From: CAVVJA01 sp963809815 | GTDB lineage: Bacteria; Actinomycetota; Actinomycetes; Mycobacteriales; Jatrophihabitantaceae | DNA: 64,000 bases | NCBI GenBank assembly: GCA_963809815.1 | Contig: CAWELM010000013.1 | Location: forward strand, 62,001-126,000 | Direction of reading: 5' to 3' | Position numbers and translations under genes: made by a program | Shown here: piece after piece, positions 32,548-40,044 of the stretch | How positions within the stretch are numbered: the first letter of the stretch is position 1 | How the letters are laid out: each line of letters starts with the position of its first letter | Notes under the pieces: generated by a model | The model's input: the letters and a program-made list of their open reading frames with translations, nothing else | The model's database searches: none | Told to the model about the DNA's origin: nothing

Positions 32548-34929
32548 ATGGCGGACTACGCGCTCGCCGTGGACGTGGGCGCCGAAGTGACCGCTGCGAT
32601 CAGCGATGACGAGGGCCCCCGGGTCATCCCTATCGGAGACGCCGACAAGCTGAGCATGCCCGTGACCGTGGACGCGGCCGGCCGATTGCTGGTGGGCAAC
32701 GCAGCCACCAGCCGGGCCGGCGAAGCAGATCTGCTCTGGTGGCAGGCACAACCGGCCGACTCGACGCTCGCACCGGATGACGCCGCCGAGCACGTCGTCA
32801 GCGAAGCCGAACGGCGGGTCAGTCAGCAGCTCGACGGACGATTCGCCGCGTTGGTCGTGACCACACCGACGGCCTTCCCGGCCGACGCCGCGCCCCTCCT
32901 TGTCGCCCGGCTGTCGCAGAGATATGGCGGACGCCGAATCGACACCCATCCGGCCGTATGCGCAGCCGCGGAGTTCGCCGTGCAGACCGGAGCGCTGACC
33001 CCGGACAGCCGGGTGCTGGTGGTCGACTGGCGCGCAGCCCGTCTGGATCTCGCAGTCGTGCAATGGAGCGAGCCCCAGTTCGAGATCGTCAGTCCACCGT
33101 TCTCAAGTGAGTCGCTCCCCAACGGGGCCATGGTCACTGCCGGCATGGCCCAGATCGATCCGGTCGCGCTGCGCGCTGCGTTCGCCGTGGTCCTGTCCGG
33201 TGCGGATTCGCCGGTAGCCGCCGCGCTTCTGGTCGGCTCGGCCGCATCGAGAGACGAGGTCCGGAACGCGATCTCTGCGTCCTTGCCGTCAGCTCGAATC
33301 GCAACGGTGGCCGACGATGCGGTCGCCTTGGGCGGGGCCAGCCGGGCCGCCCTCCTTGCCTTGTCACCCCGCGAGTCGCCGCCCACTGCCCTGGACGTAA
33401 CCGCAACGGTCGTCGACGACGACGTGCAATTCACCGTCTACCGGCCGCGCAGCGTCCATCCCGAAGAATGGCGGCGGCTACTCGTCTTCGCTCACAAAAC
33501 CGAACCCTTTGAATCGCACGGCGTGCGGGTAGATCCTATTCAACAAGTGGCGCACGAGGCCGACGCGTTGCTCGGCCAGGACGCCAGTTCGTACGTGCAA
33601 GTCGCGCAAGATAGCGATGCCGATCTGCCGCGCGGTACGACGATCCGATTCGTGCCGGACGTCGAGGGTATCGAGTTCAATCCGCCGGTCCGGGAGTTCA
33701 GCTGGCAACTTCCGGTCCACCGCGAAGAATTCCTGTTTCGCGCCGCCCGACGCCTGCAGGGACGGGTAGCACACGGTCTCCTCTCCGTATACGTGGGCAC
33801 GGTGCTTATCGCCGACGTCAGCTTGTCGATCCGGGTCGACAGCGGATCGAGCGAGTCCGATCCAGAGCCGATACCAGCCTCTCGATATCGGAAGATCTTC
33901 GCCTCCTACTCGCATCTTGACGCAGCGATCGTCGAGAACGTCGGCCGAGTGATGGCCGCGATCGGCGACGAGTTCATGCGCGACGTCGACACCCTTCGGT
34001 CCGGACAGATCTGGAGCAGCCAATTAGAGGGTTACATCCGCGACTGTGACGTCTTCCAGCTCTATTGGTCATCGAATTCGATGACCTCTGACCTCGTCAG
34101 CAACGAATGGCACTACGCGCTTGCGCTCAACCGACCGGGGTTCATCCGGCCCGTCTACTGGGAGAAGCCGCGGCCCGTGTCTCCCGAGCAGAATCTCCCG
34201 CCCCCGGAGCTGGATCGGCTTCATTTCAGCTACCTGCCGGTGCGAGTCGAACCCCTCACGTCGGCCGAGCCGAGCTATCCAGCACCTCCGTCCGGACCCG
34301 TGCCCGTGACTGCGCCGACTCCGTCGCCCGTCGCTTCGGGTGAGACCGGTTCCCCGGCGATGAGCCAATTGCCTCCAGCACCGCCAACCTCGGTCGGTCG
34401 CCCGCCGCCTCCGCGGCGCCGGCGTTCGACGCGAGCCATCCTCGCCATGGGTACCGCGGCGGCCGCCGTGTTGATCGGCGGATCGCTCCTGGTCGCGAAT
34501 GTGGGTCCGGGCGGATCGCACCGGACCAATGCAGACATCGTGACGCCGCCCGCAACGACGTTCGCGACGCCTGCCTCGCCGGCTCCGAGCAACGGCAACG
34601 CCTCGGCTGCCCCGCCATTAGCCGAGTCCGAGCTTGTCGTGTCGAGATTCATCAGCAATGTCAACGCTCGCAATGTGGCAGGCGCCACGTCCCTCGTCTG
34701 TCCGGCTTTACAGTCCAGCTACGCACGGGGATTCGTCGATCCGAACAGCGTGTTGTCCTACCAGTGGACCGAGGTCCTGCTTCGTGCGACCAGGGTGGCA
34801 TCGGCGTCGCGCAGTCTGACCTACGGCGTAACGCTAAGCCGCGCGACCCAGCAGTTGCCGCGGACAGCGACCTTCCGGATGATCGAGCAATCCGGAAGAT
34901 CGGTCGTGTGCGGTCTTGCGGTCGAGTGA
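32548..34929 (+). CDS. Hsp70-like NBD / pre-TIR beta domain / TIR / transmembrane / extracytoplasmic fusion protein
   Basis: A 793-residue multidomain protein. Residues 1-290 resemble the Hsp70/actin ATPase (ALAVDVG at 5-11; VLVVDWRAARLD near 156; ALLVGSAASRDEVR near 226), but the phosphate loops have lost their Gly/Thr residues, so ATP hydrolysis is doubtful. Residues ~293-445 are a beta domain (HPEEWRRLLVFAHKTEPFE, GIEFNPPVREFSWQLPVHRE) that I recall preceding TIR domains in other bacteria. Residues ~446-570 are a TIR domain (YRKIFASYSHLDAAIVENVG, FQLYWSSNSMTSDLVSNEWH); Glu520 in NEWHYAL is the position of the NADase catalytic Glu. A Pro-rich linker leads to a basic stop (PPPPRRRRSTR), one membrane helix at ~629-653, and a ~140-residue tail with two Cys, predicted outside. 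GGTGGGGGGAG precedes ATG 32548. Role unknown; an NAD-depleting or signalling sensor is an inference. Confidence 0.82.
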   Translation: MADYALAVDVGAEVTAAISDDEGPRVIPIGDADKLSMPVTVDAAGRLLVGNAATSRAGEADLLWWQAQPADSTLAPDDAAEHVVSEAERRVSQQLDGRFAALVVTTPTAFPADAAPLLVARLSQRYGGRRIDTHPAVCAAAEFAVQTGALTPDSRVLVVDWRAARLDLAVVQWSEPQFEIVSPPFSSESLPNGAMVTAGMAQIDPVALRAAFAVVLSGADSPVAAALLVGSAASRDEVRNAISASLPSARIATVADDAVALGGASRAALLALSPRESPPTALDVTATVVDDDVQFTVYRPRSVHPEEWRRLLVFAHKTEPFESHGVRVDPIQQVAHEADALLGQDASSYVQVAQDSDADLPRGTTIRFVPDVEGIEFNPPVREFSWQLPVHREEFLFRAARRLQGRVAHGLLSVYVGTVLIADVSLSIRVDSGSSESDPEPIPASRYRKIFASYSHLDAAIVENVGRVMAAIGDEFMRDVDTLRSGQIWSSQLEGYIRDCDVFQLYWSSNSMTSDLVSNEWHYALALNRPGFIRPVYWEKPRPVSPEQNLPPPELDRLHFSYLPVRVEPLTSAEPSYPAPPSGPVPVTAPTPSPVASGETGSPAMSQLPPAPPTSVGRPPPPRRRRSTRAILAMGTAAAAVLIGGSLLVANVGPGGSHRTNADIVTPPATTFATPASPAPSNGNASAAPPLAESELVVSRFISNVNARNVAGATSLVCPALQSSYARGFVDPNSVLSYQWTEVLLRATRVASASRSLTYGVTLSRATQQLPRTATFRMIEQSGRSVVCGLAVE

Positions 34930-34935
34930 ATCGGA

Positions 34936-35799
34936 TCAGCGAACTGCTGTGCGGCGAAAGACTCGCAAGGCCAACACAAGGAACAGGATGGCGTAGGCGA
35001 CGACGACGGCCGTGCTCAACGCGGCCATCACGGTGGTATTGGTCATTCCCCAGATGTCGCGCAATCCGGCTCCGTGTCGATCCAACAATCCGTAGCGCAT
35101 CAAGGCCAGTACGTGAGTGAGTGGCAACGCTTTGGCGATGGCGGTGAGCCCGGCCGGTAGCGCACTGATCGGGAACAAGGAGCCGGCGATAAACCAGGGC
35201 ACGATCGCAACCGCCGGCACGGCACCGACATACTCTTCTTGGCTTGGAATTCGGTTGGCCATGATCTCGGCGATGGAATACATCGCGACGGCGAAGCACC
35301 CGGCCGCGGCGACAAACCAGCCGATACCTGTGGCGGTCGCGTTGAAATGCGCCCCTCGCAGATAGGTCGCGAGAAGCAAGGCGCCGAGCTGCAGCCCGCT
35401 CACGAGCACCGCAACGAGCAGGTTGCCGAACACGATCAGGCCACGCGGAATCGGTGCCGTAAGCAGCTCCCGTCGAGCGCCACTTTGCCGGTCGACAACA
35501 ACACCTAGGCCGGCGAACATGCATGCCAGCGGTACGAGTAGGCCCGCGGTGCCGATCGCGAGGTAGGTCCGGTAATCGAGTCCGGGCGCGCTGCGCACTA
35601 GCGTTGCCAGGGCCGGTGCGATGACCAATGCGAACAGCAGCGGGGTGAGCAGTGGCACGAAGATTTCGCGCGGGTTGCTCGCACTTAGGGCGAGCCTCCG
35701 CCGCGCGAGAGTGATGAGGGCGGAGAGATTATCTTGCCCGGCGCTGGGGCGGCGCCGTGTTTGAACGGGGATGCGATCAGTGGCGGTAATTGTGGTCAT
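34936..35799 (-). CDS. ABC-2 type transporter permease
   Basis: A 287-residue membrane protein with six hydrophobic segments, including FVPLLTPLLFALVIAPALA, AGLLVPLACMFAGLGVVVD, GNLLVAVLVSGLQLGALLLA and a last VMAALSTAVVVAYAILFLVLAL. TAPIPRGLIVFGNLLVA and LPLTHVLALMRYGLL are landmarks of ABC-2 exporters. It is 9 bp downstream of the ATPase gene on the same strand, so they form one transporter. The 3' end lies 6 bp from the stop of the convergent TIR fusion gene. The exported substrate is unknown. Confidence 0.9.
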   Translation of the reverse strand: MTTITATDRIPVQTRRRPSAGQDNLSALITLARRRLALSASNPREIFVPLLTPLLFALVIAPALATLVRSAPGLDYRTYLAIGTAGLLVPLACMFAGLGVVVDRQSGARRELLTAPIPRGLIVFGNLLVAVLVSGLQLGALLLATYLRGAHFNATATGIGWFVAAAGCFAVAMYSIAEIMANRIPSQEEYVGAVPAVAIVPWFIAGSLFPISALPAGLTAIAKALPLTHVLALMRYGLLDRHGAGLRDIWGMTNTTVMAALSTAVVVAYAILFLVLALRVFRRTAVR

Positions 35800-35808
35800 T
35801 GATACTCC

Positions 35809-36738
35809 TCAGGCAGCCAGGCGGTCGCCGGTCAGGCGAAGGTAGACGTCATCTAGGGTTGGCGGTCGGGTGCTGATGGCCGTGGTGGCGATGTTGAGCT
35901 CGCTGATCTGGGCCATGGCCTCACCAGCGGTCCCGTTCCGCAACGGAATGGTCAGCGTCGAGCCGACGGCGAACGTGTCATCGCCGGCAATGCGATGCGA
36001 TCGCAACAGCCCAAGAACCTGCTCCGGATCGTGCTGCACGCGTAGCTCGATCACTTCGCGGCCGAGGCTGGCCAGCAGAGCGCGAGGGCTGTCGAGGGCG
36101 ACGATCCGCCCGGCCGCTATGATCGCCACCCGGTCGCACAACCGCTCGGCCTCGTCGAGGTAGTGCGTGGTCAGCAGGGTTGTCATGTCGTTCTCGTCCC
36201 GCAGGTCATCGATGAGATCGAGCAGCTCGTAGCGGATTCGGGTGTCCAAACCAATGGTCGGCTCGTCAAGAAACAACACGGACGGCTGAGAGATCAACGC
36301 CCGGGCAATCTCCAGTCGACGTACCTGTCCCCCGCTGAAGCTGGCAACTGGCCGGTCTATCACGTCACCGATCCCGAATACCTCGACGATATTCTGGATC
36401 CGTCGGGCCGCCGCCCCCGGATCAACCGACCAGAGCCGGGCGTGCAGGATCAGATTGCGCCGTCCGGTGAGCGCCCGGTCGACGACCGGTTCCTGAAACA
36501 CGACGCTGCTGACTCGACGGGCCTCTCGCGGTTGCTTCGCAACATCGAAGCCAGCCAGTCGCGCGGTACCGCTCGTCGGCTCGATCGTCGTGGTCAGCAT
36601 GCCGATCGTGGTCGACTTTCCCGCACCGTTCGGCCCGAGCAGGCCGAATACCTCGCCCGCTCGTACCTCGAAGTCAACCCCTTTGACGGCCTGCACGCCG
36701 CCGGGATAGGTCTTACCTAACTGGGTTACCTCTATCAT
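35809..36738 (-). CDS. ABC transporter ATP-binding protein
   Basis: A 309-residue ABC ATPase. Walker A is GLLGPNGAGKSTTIGML near residue 33, the signature is FSGGQVRRLEIARALI, Walker B is SVLFLDEPTIGLD and the switch is TTHYLDEAERLCDRVA. A C-terminal extension after residue ~225, ending PTLDDVYLRLTGDRLA, is as in drug/antibiotic exporters of the DrrA/CcmA type. A strong binding site, AAGGAGG, is 6 bases before ATG 36738. The permease gene follows after 9 bp. The pair is divergent from the ECF41 sigma factor gene, separated by 93 bp. Confidence 0.93.
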   Translation of the reverse strand: MIEVTQLGKTYPGGVQAVKGVDFEVRAGEVFGLLGPNGAGKSTTIGMLTTTIEPTSGTARLAGFDVAKQPREARRVSSVVFQEPVVDRALTGRRNLILHARLWSVDPGAAARRIQNIVEVFGIGDVIDRPVASFSGGQVRRLEIARALISQPSVLFLDEPTIGLDTRIRYELLDLIDDLRDENDMTTLLTTHYLDEAERLCDRVAIIAAGRIVALDSPRALLASLGREVIELRVQHDPEQVLGLLRSHRIAGDDTFAVGSTLTIPLRNGTAGEAMAQISELNIATTAISTRPPTLDDVYLRLTGDRLAA

Positions 36739-36796
36739 CGTCAGCCTCCTTGAGTGAATCCCGAAACAAGGACGCGAACGCTTCGAGGATTGTGAC

Positions 36797-36823
36797 CGTC
36801 ACATCTCCGCCCGCGATTTCGTC
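36797..36823 (+). promoter_or_regulatory. ECF41-type promoter upstream of the ECF41 sigma gene
   Basis: CGTCACA at 36797-36803 and CGTC at 36820-36823 are separated by exactly 16 bases. This matches the ECF41 promoter consensus I recall from the literature (TGTCACA, 16-bp spacer, CGTC) with one mismatch. The start codon (GTG 36832) is 8 bases after the -10 motif, so the transcript is probably leaderless. It implies autoregulation. Confidence 0.75.
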
Positions 36824-36831
36824 TATACGAT

Positions 36832-37695
36832 GTGGAGATCACCCAGGAGCCGGAATGGCTGGCGGCGCAGTTCGAGCGCCATCGCCAACATCTGCGCGTT
36901 GTTGCCTACCGCATGCTCGGCTCACACTCCGAGGCTGACGACGCCGTTCAGGAGTCGTGGTTCCGGCTTACTCGCGGGGATTCGTCAGCCATCGACGATC
37001 TGCGTGGGTGGTTGACGACGGTGGTAGGGCGAATCTGTTTGGACATGCTGCGTTCACGTCGCGCGACGCGCGAACAGAGCGTCGGTAGCTGGCTACCGGA
37101 GCCGGTAGTGCAGGGCGATGGGCCGGAGCAGCAAGCAGAGGTTGCCGATTCGCTGGGCTTCGCGCTGTTGGTCGTGCTCGACACACTTACTCCAGCCGAG
37201 CGGATCGCTTTCGTCCTGCACGATGTCTTCGCGCTGCCATTCGACGAAATCGCTCCGATAGTCGAACGGTCTCCTGACGCGACCCGCCAGCTGGCCAGCC
37301 GCGCCCGTCGTCGAGTTCGGCTCGCGCCGCAGCCGGACCGTGACCTGACGCAACAGCGACGAGCCGTCGCTGCCTTCCTTGCCGCTGCCCGCAGCGGTGA
37401 CTTCGAGGCACTGCTCACCATCCTTGACCCCGAGGTCGTCTTTCGGGCCGATCTCGGACCGTCGGCTCCTGGCTCGCGGCCGCCAATCCGGGGTGCGCGG
37501 GCCGTGGCCACAGAGGTGCTTGCCTCTGCCCCGCGCTATATCGCCCGCGTGCGTGCGGCGATCGTCAACGGCGCAGCCGGCGCGGTGTTCGGCGACCTGG
37601 ACCATCCTCTCGGAGTTATCGGCTTCACGGTCGTCGACGGCCGAATCGTCGCGATTGACCTTGTCGCCGACCCAGCCAAATTGCCTCGGAGCTGA
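36832..37695 (+). CDS. ECF41-family sigma factor (SigJ-like) with NTF2-like C-terminal domain
   Basis: A 287-residue extracytoplasmic-function sigma factor. Region 2 is HLRVVAYRMLGSHSEADDAV followed by QESWFRL; the linker has the ECF41 signature SWLPEP near residue 87; region 4 is LTPAERIAFVLHDVFALPFD followed by EIAPIVERSPDATRQLASRA. Residues ~180-287 are the fused SnoaL/NTF2-like domain, ending with VVDGRIVAIDLVADPAKL, where the DP.KL motif is the known regulatory tail. ECF41 factors lack an anti-sigma factor; the fused domain controls activity. It starts at GTG 36832. An ECF41-type promoter lies directly upstream. The next gene is an LLM oxidoreductase, in keeping with the redox enzymes usually linked to this group. 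Confidence 0.94.
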   Translation: MEITQEPEWLAAQFERHRQHLRVVAYRMLGSHSEADDAVQESWFRLTRGDSSAIDDLRGWLTTVVGRICLDMLRSRRATREQSVGSWLPEPVVQGDGPEQQAEVADSLGFALLVVLDTLTPAERIAFVLHDVFALPFDEIAPIVERSPDATRQLASRARRRVRLAPQPDRDLTQQRRAVAAFLAAARSGDFEALLTILDPEVVFRADLGPSAPGSRPPIRGARAVATEVLASAPRYIARVRAAIVNGAAGAVFGDLDHPLGVIGFTVVDGRIVAIDLVADPAKLPRS

Positions 37696-37796
37696 TGTCC
37701 CCCGCTCGCTCCCCGTCGACGAGGCGTCCGAGAACAGTGCTTATCTGTCGGCGGCTACCGTGGCGTCGAGGTAGACCGCGAGAAGAGGAGCGCCGG

Positions 37797-38669
37797 ATGA
37801 GGGTTGGGCTGCACATCGCGAACTTCACTTGGCCCGGTGGCCCACCCGCCTTGGCGCGGGACCTCCGTCGCATCGCGACAGCGGCGGAGGAGGCCGGCTT
37901 CGCTCGGCTGAGCGTGATGGACCACGTATGGCAGATTCACGCCATCGGGCCGCCTGAGGACGAGATGCTGGAGGCATACACGACACTTGGTTACTTGGCG
38001 GCCTGCACCTCACGCGTCGACCTCGTGTCCTGGGTAACCGCCGTCGTGTATCGCGAACCTGGGTTGCTCGCCAAGGAGGTCAGCACCCTCGACGTGTTGT
38101 CCGACGGTCGGGCCTGGCTCGGCATCGGAGCAGCTTGGAACGAAGCGGAGGCGCGCGGACTCGGTCTATCGTTCCCGCGAACCGGCGAACGCTTCGAACG
38201 ACTCGAGGAGGCGCTGCAGATCTGCTTGCAAATGTGGAGCGACAGCGACGCGGCGTATCAGGGAAAGCATTACACGCTCGAGCGCACCCTGAACTCCCCT
38301 CAGCCACTGCGACGTCCGCACCCGCCGATCATGATCGGTGGCGGCGGGGAGCGAAAGACGCTACGGCTGGTTGCGCAGTACGCCCAAGCGTGCAACCTGT
38401 TCGCTGGTCCGGAGCTCGAACGAAAGCTCGACGTCCTTCGCGAGCACTGTGCGACTGTTGGACGTAGCTACGACGACATCGAAAAGACGGTCATGCTGCC
38501 GTTGGACGTCGGTCCGGACGGACGGGACGTCGATGTGCTCCTCCGCGAACTGGAGCGGCTCGCGGGGCTGGGCATCGCACATGTCCAGGGGCGGGTCGAG
38601 GAGATGGAGACCATTACGCCGCTAGAAATCATCGGTGAGCGCGTCATCCCGGTCGTTGCTTCGTTCTAG
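37797..38669 (+). CDS. LLM-class (F420-dependent-type) oxidoreductase
   Basis: A 290-residue luciferase-like monooxygenase/F420-dependent TIM-barrel oxidoreductase. Landmarks are GLHIANFTWPGG, the ARLSVMDHVWQIHAIG strand, STLDVLSDGRAWLGIGAAWN near residue 105, RFERLEEALQICLQMW and HPPIMIGGGGERKTLRL near 180. These are typical of actinobacterial F420-linked enzymes (related TIGR03560-like group). AGAAGAGGAG is 6 bases upstream of ATG 37797. It is 101 bp downstream of the ECF41 sigma gene in the same direction and may be a target of it, though I could not find a matching promoter in the gap. The stop codon lies inside the first unit of a tandem repeat. Confidence 0.9.
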   Translation: MRVGLHIANFTWPGGPPALARDLRRIATAAEEAGFARLSVMDHVWQIHAIGPPEDEMLEAYTTLGYLAACTSRVDLVSWVTAVVYREPGLLAKEVSTLDVLSDGRAWLGIGAAWNEAEARGLGLSFPRTGERFERLEEALQICLQMWSDSDAAYQGKHYTLERTLNSPQPLRRPHPPIMIGGGGERKTLRLVAQYAQACNLFAGPELERKLDVLREHCATVGRSYDDIEKTVMLPLDVGPDGRDVDVLLRELERLAGLGIAHVQGRVEEMETITPLEIIGERVIPVVASF

Positions 38670-38724
38670 TCGTCCGGTCGCTGCTTCGTTCTGGTCGCCC
38701 GGTCGCCGCTCCGTAGTAGTCGCC
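38650..38724. repeat. Three tandem 25-bp repeats
   Basis: Three units of 25 bp lie at 38650-38674, 38675-38699 and 38700-38724; each starts CGGTCG and ends GTCGYC, and units 1 and 2 differ at only a few bases. Unit 1 overlaps the last codons and stop of the LLM gene. A fourth unit is started by CGGTGA at 38725. It looks like local slippage or duplication and has no obvious function. Confidence 0.8.
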
Positions 38725-38741
38725 CGGTGACCAAGCCGGGA

Positions 38742-38790
38742 TGATCTTGGGCTTATTGTCGCCGGCGGGGCGCAAGTCCAAGACCACGAC
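38742..38790 (+). repeat. Dispersed TGATCTTGGGCTT stem-loop element
   Basis: The element starts TGATCTTGGGCTT. TCTTGGGCTT (38745-38754) pairs with AAGTCCAAGA (38774-38783) with one mismatch. The same core is found at 15997, 56179 (reverse strand) and 61080, always between genes. It is a candidate REP-like intergenic repeat or weak terminator. Confidence 0.6.
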
Positions 38791-38877
38791 CGATCCAGCC
38801 CAATCCGCGCCCTGCTCCACACCTCCCGGCCGAGCGGCGCCGGGTGGGATAGTCCTGCTGGAGGGGTGGTGGGGCTC

Positions 38878-39981
38878 ATGGCCGACGTGATCGTTGCCGT
38901 CCAGCGACCAGCGGCGAGTCGACCCGTTTCCAGCGCGAACGCCGGGCGAAACCTCGGCTTGCTGGTTGTCTCGTTCGGCGTGACCGTCGTGGTGACGCGC
39001 TTGTCTCTAGCGCTGTCGGGCTATCCCCAGGTGGGTGGCAGCACGTATCACATCGCCCATGCCCTGTGGGGCGGACTGTTGCTCGTCATCGGCGCGATGC
39101 TGCCGCTGGTGTGGGCCAACCGATGGATCCTCACGTTGTCGGCATTATGCTCCGGGATTGGCGTCGGCCTGTTCATCGATGAAGTCGGCAAGTACATCAC
39201 GACGAAGAACGATTACTTCTTTCCGCTCGCGGCGCCGATCATCTACGTCGCGTTTCTGGCTGTCCTGATCATTGCCCGATTGGTCAGCCGACCCCGCCGC
39301 TACGACGCGCGTGGCCAAACATATTTCGTTCTCGACGGTCTGTCGAAGGTCGCCGATGGCGCGATGGGAGCGAGTACGAAGCGCGACTTGCTGAACCGGC
39401 TCGGCGAGATCGAACAGTCCACGGACCGTCCGGATCTGGCCGACCTCGCCACTAGCATTCGGCCATTCGTTGCCGGCCTGGCGCCGACGTCGAAACCGGA
39501 CATGCATCCGCATCTGGCGAGGCTCAGTGACGTCGCCGGCCGAGTCGAACGGACCCTGCTCCCCCGATTTCTTCACCGGATCCTGCTCATCATCGGGTCC
39601 CTGATCGTCGGATTCTTCTCGATGCTCGGCCTGTTGGTGTTCCTCGCCCTCGTATCCAACGACCCAGAGAACAAGGTAGTGATCGATGACAAGACAGTGC
39701 CGCCGGGAACGCATCCACCGGCCCTCATGATCGCCGCCTTAGGCGAGACCATCGTCGGACTTCTCCTGATCAGCGCCGCGGTGCTATTGCTGTTCGGGCG
39801 GGATCGTAAAGGTATCGCAGCGCTACGTGCCGGTGTGATCTTCGGGCTTGCCGCGGTCAACGTCGTTCTCGGCTATGTAGACGCCGAGCTGGTCCTGACC
39901 GTTGTCCTTTTCGAGCTGGTTGGGTTCGCGCTCGCGCAGCGTTACCGAACCCGGTTCCTCAGCCAACCATCGCCGGCCTAA
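38878..39981 (+). CDS. Multi-pass membrane protein of unknown function
   Basis: I do not recognise a named family. The protein has 367 residues. N-terminal helices are LGLLVVSFGVTVVVTRLSLA, AHALWGGLLLVIGAMLPLVW, ILTLSALCSGIGVGLFIDEV and FPLAAPIIYVAFLAVLIIARL. A soluble part of about 100 residues follows (DARGQTYFVLDGLSKVADGA onward), then three or four C-terminal helices, including LLIIGSLIVGFFSMLGLLVF and ALRAGVIFGLAAVNVVLGYV. The short motif GVGLFIDEVGKYIT recurs in actinobacterial membrane proteins of unknown role. The start is ATG 38878, after GAGGGG. It is followed 63 bp later by the MOSC fusion gene in the same direction. Confidence 0.75.
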   Translation: MADVIVAVQRPAASRPVSSANAGRNLGLLVVSFGVTVVVTRLSLALSGYPQVGGSTYHIAHALWGGLLLVIGAMLPLVWANRWILTLSALCSGIGVGLFIDEVGKYITTKNDYFFPLAAPIIYVAFLAVLIIARLVSRPRRYDARGQTYFVLDGLSKVADGAMGASTKRDLLNRLGEIEQSTDRPDLADLATSIRPFVAGLAPTSKPDMHPHLARLSDVAGRVERTLLPRFLHRILLIIGSLIVGFFSMLGLLVFLALVSNDPENKVVIDDKTVPPGTHPPALMIAALGETIVGLLLISAAVLLLFGRDRKGIAALRAGVIFGLAAVNVVLGYVDAELVLTVVLFELVGFALAQRYRTRFLSQPSPA

Positions 39982-40044
39982 TCGGGCTCGACGCCGGCGG
40001 AGACAACGACAGAGTCGGACTACTTGTGAGGAGTGCCACGAGTA

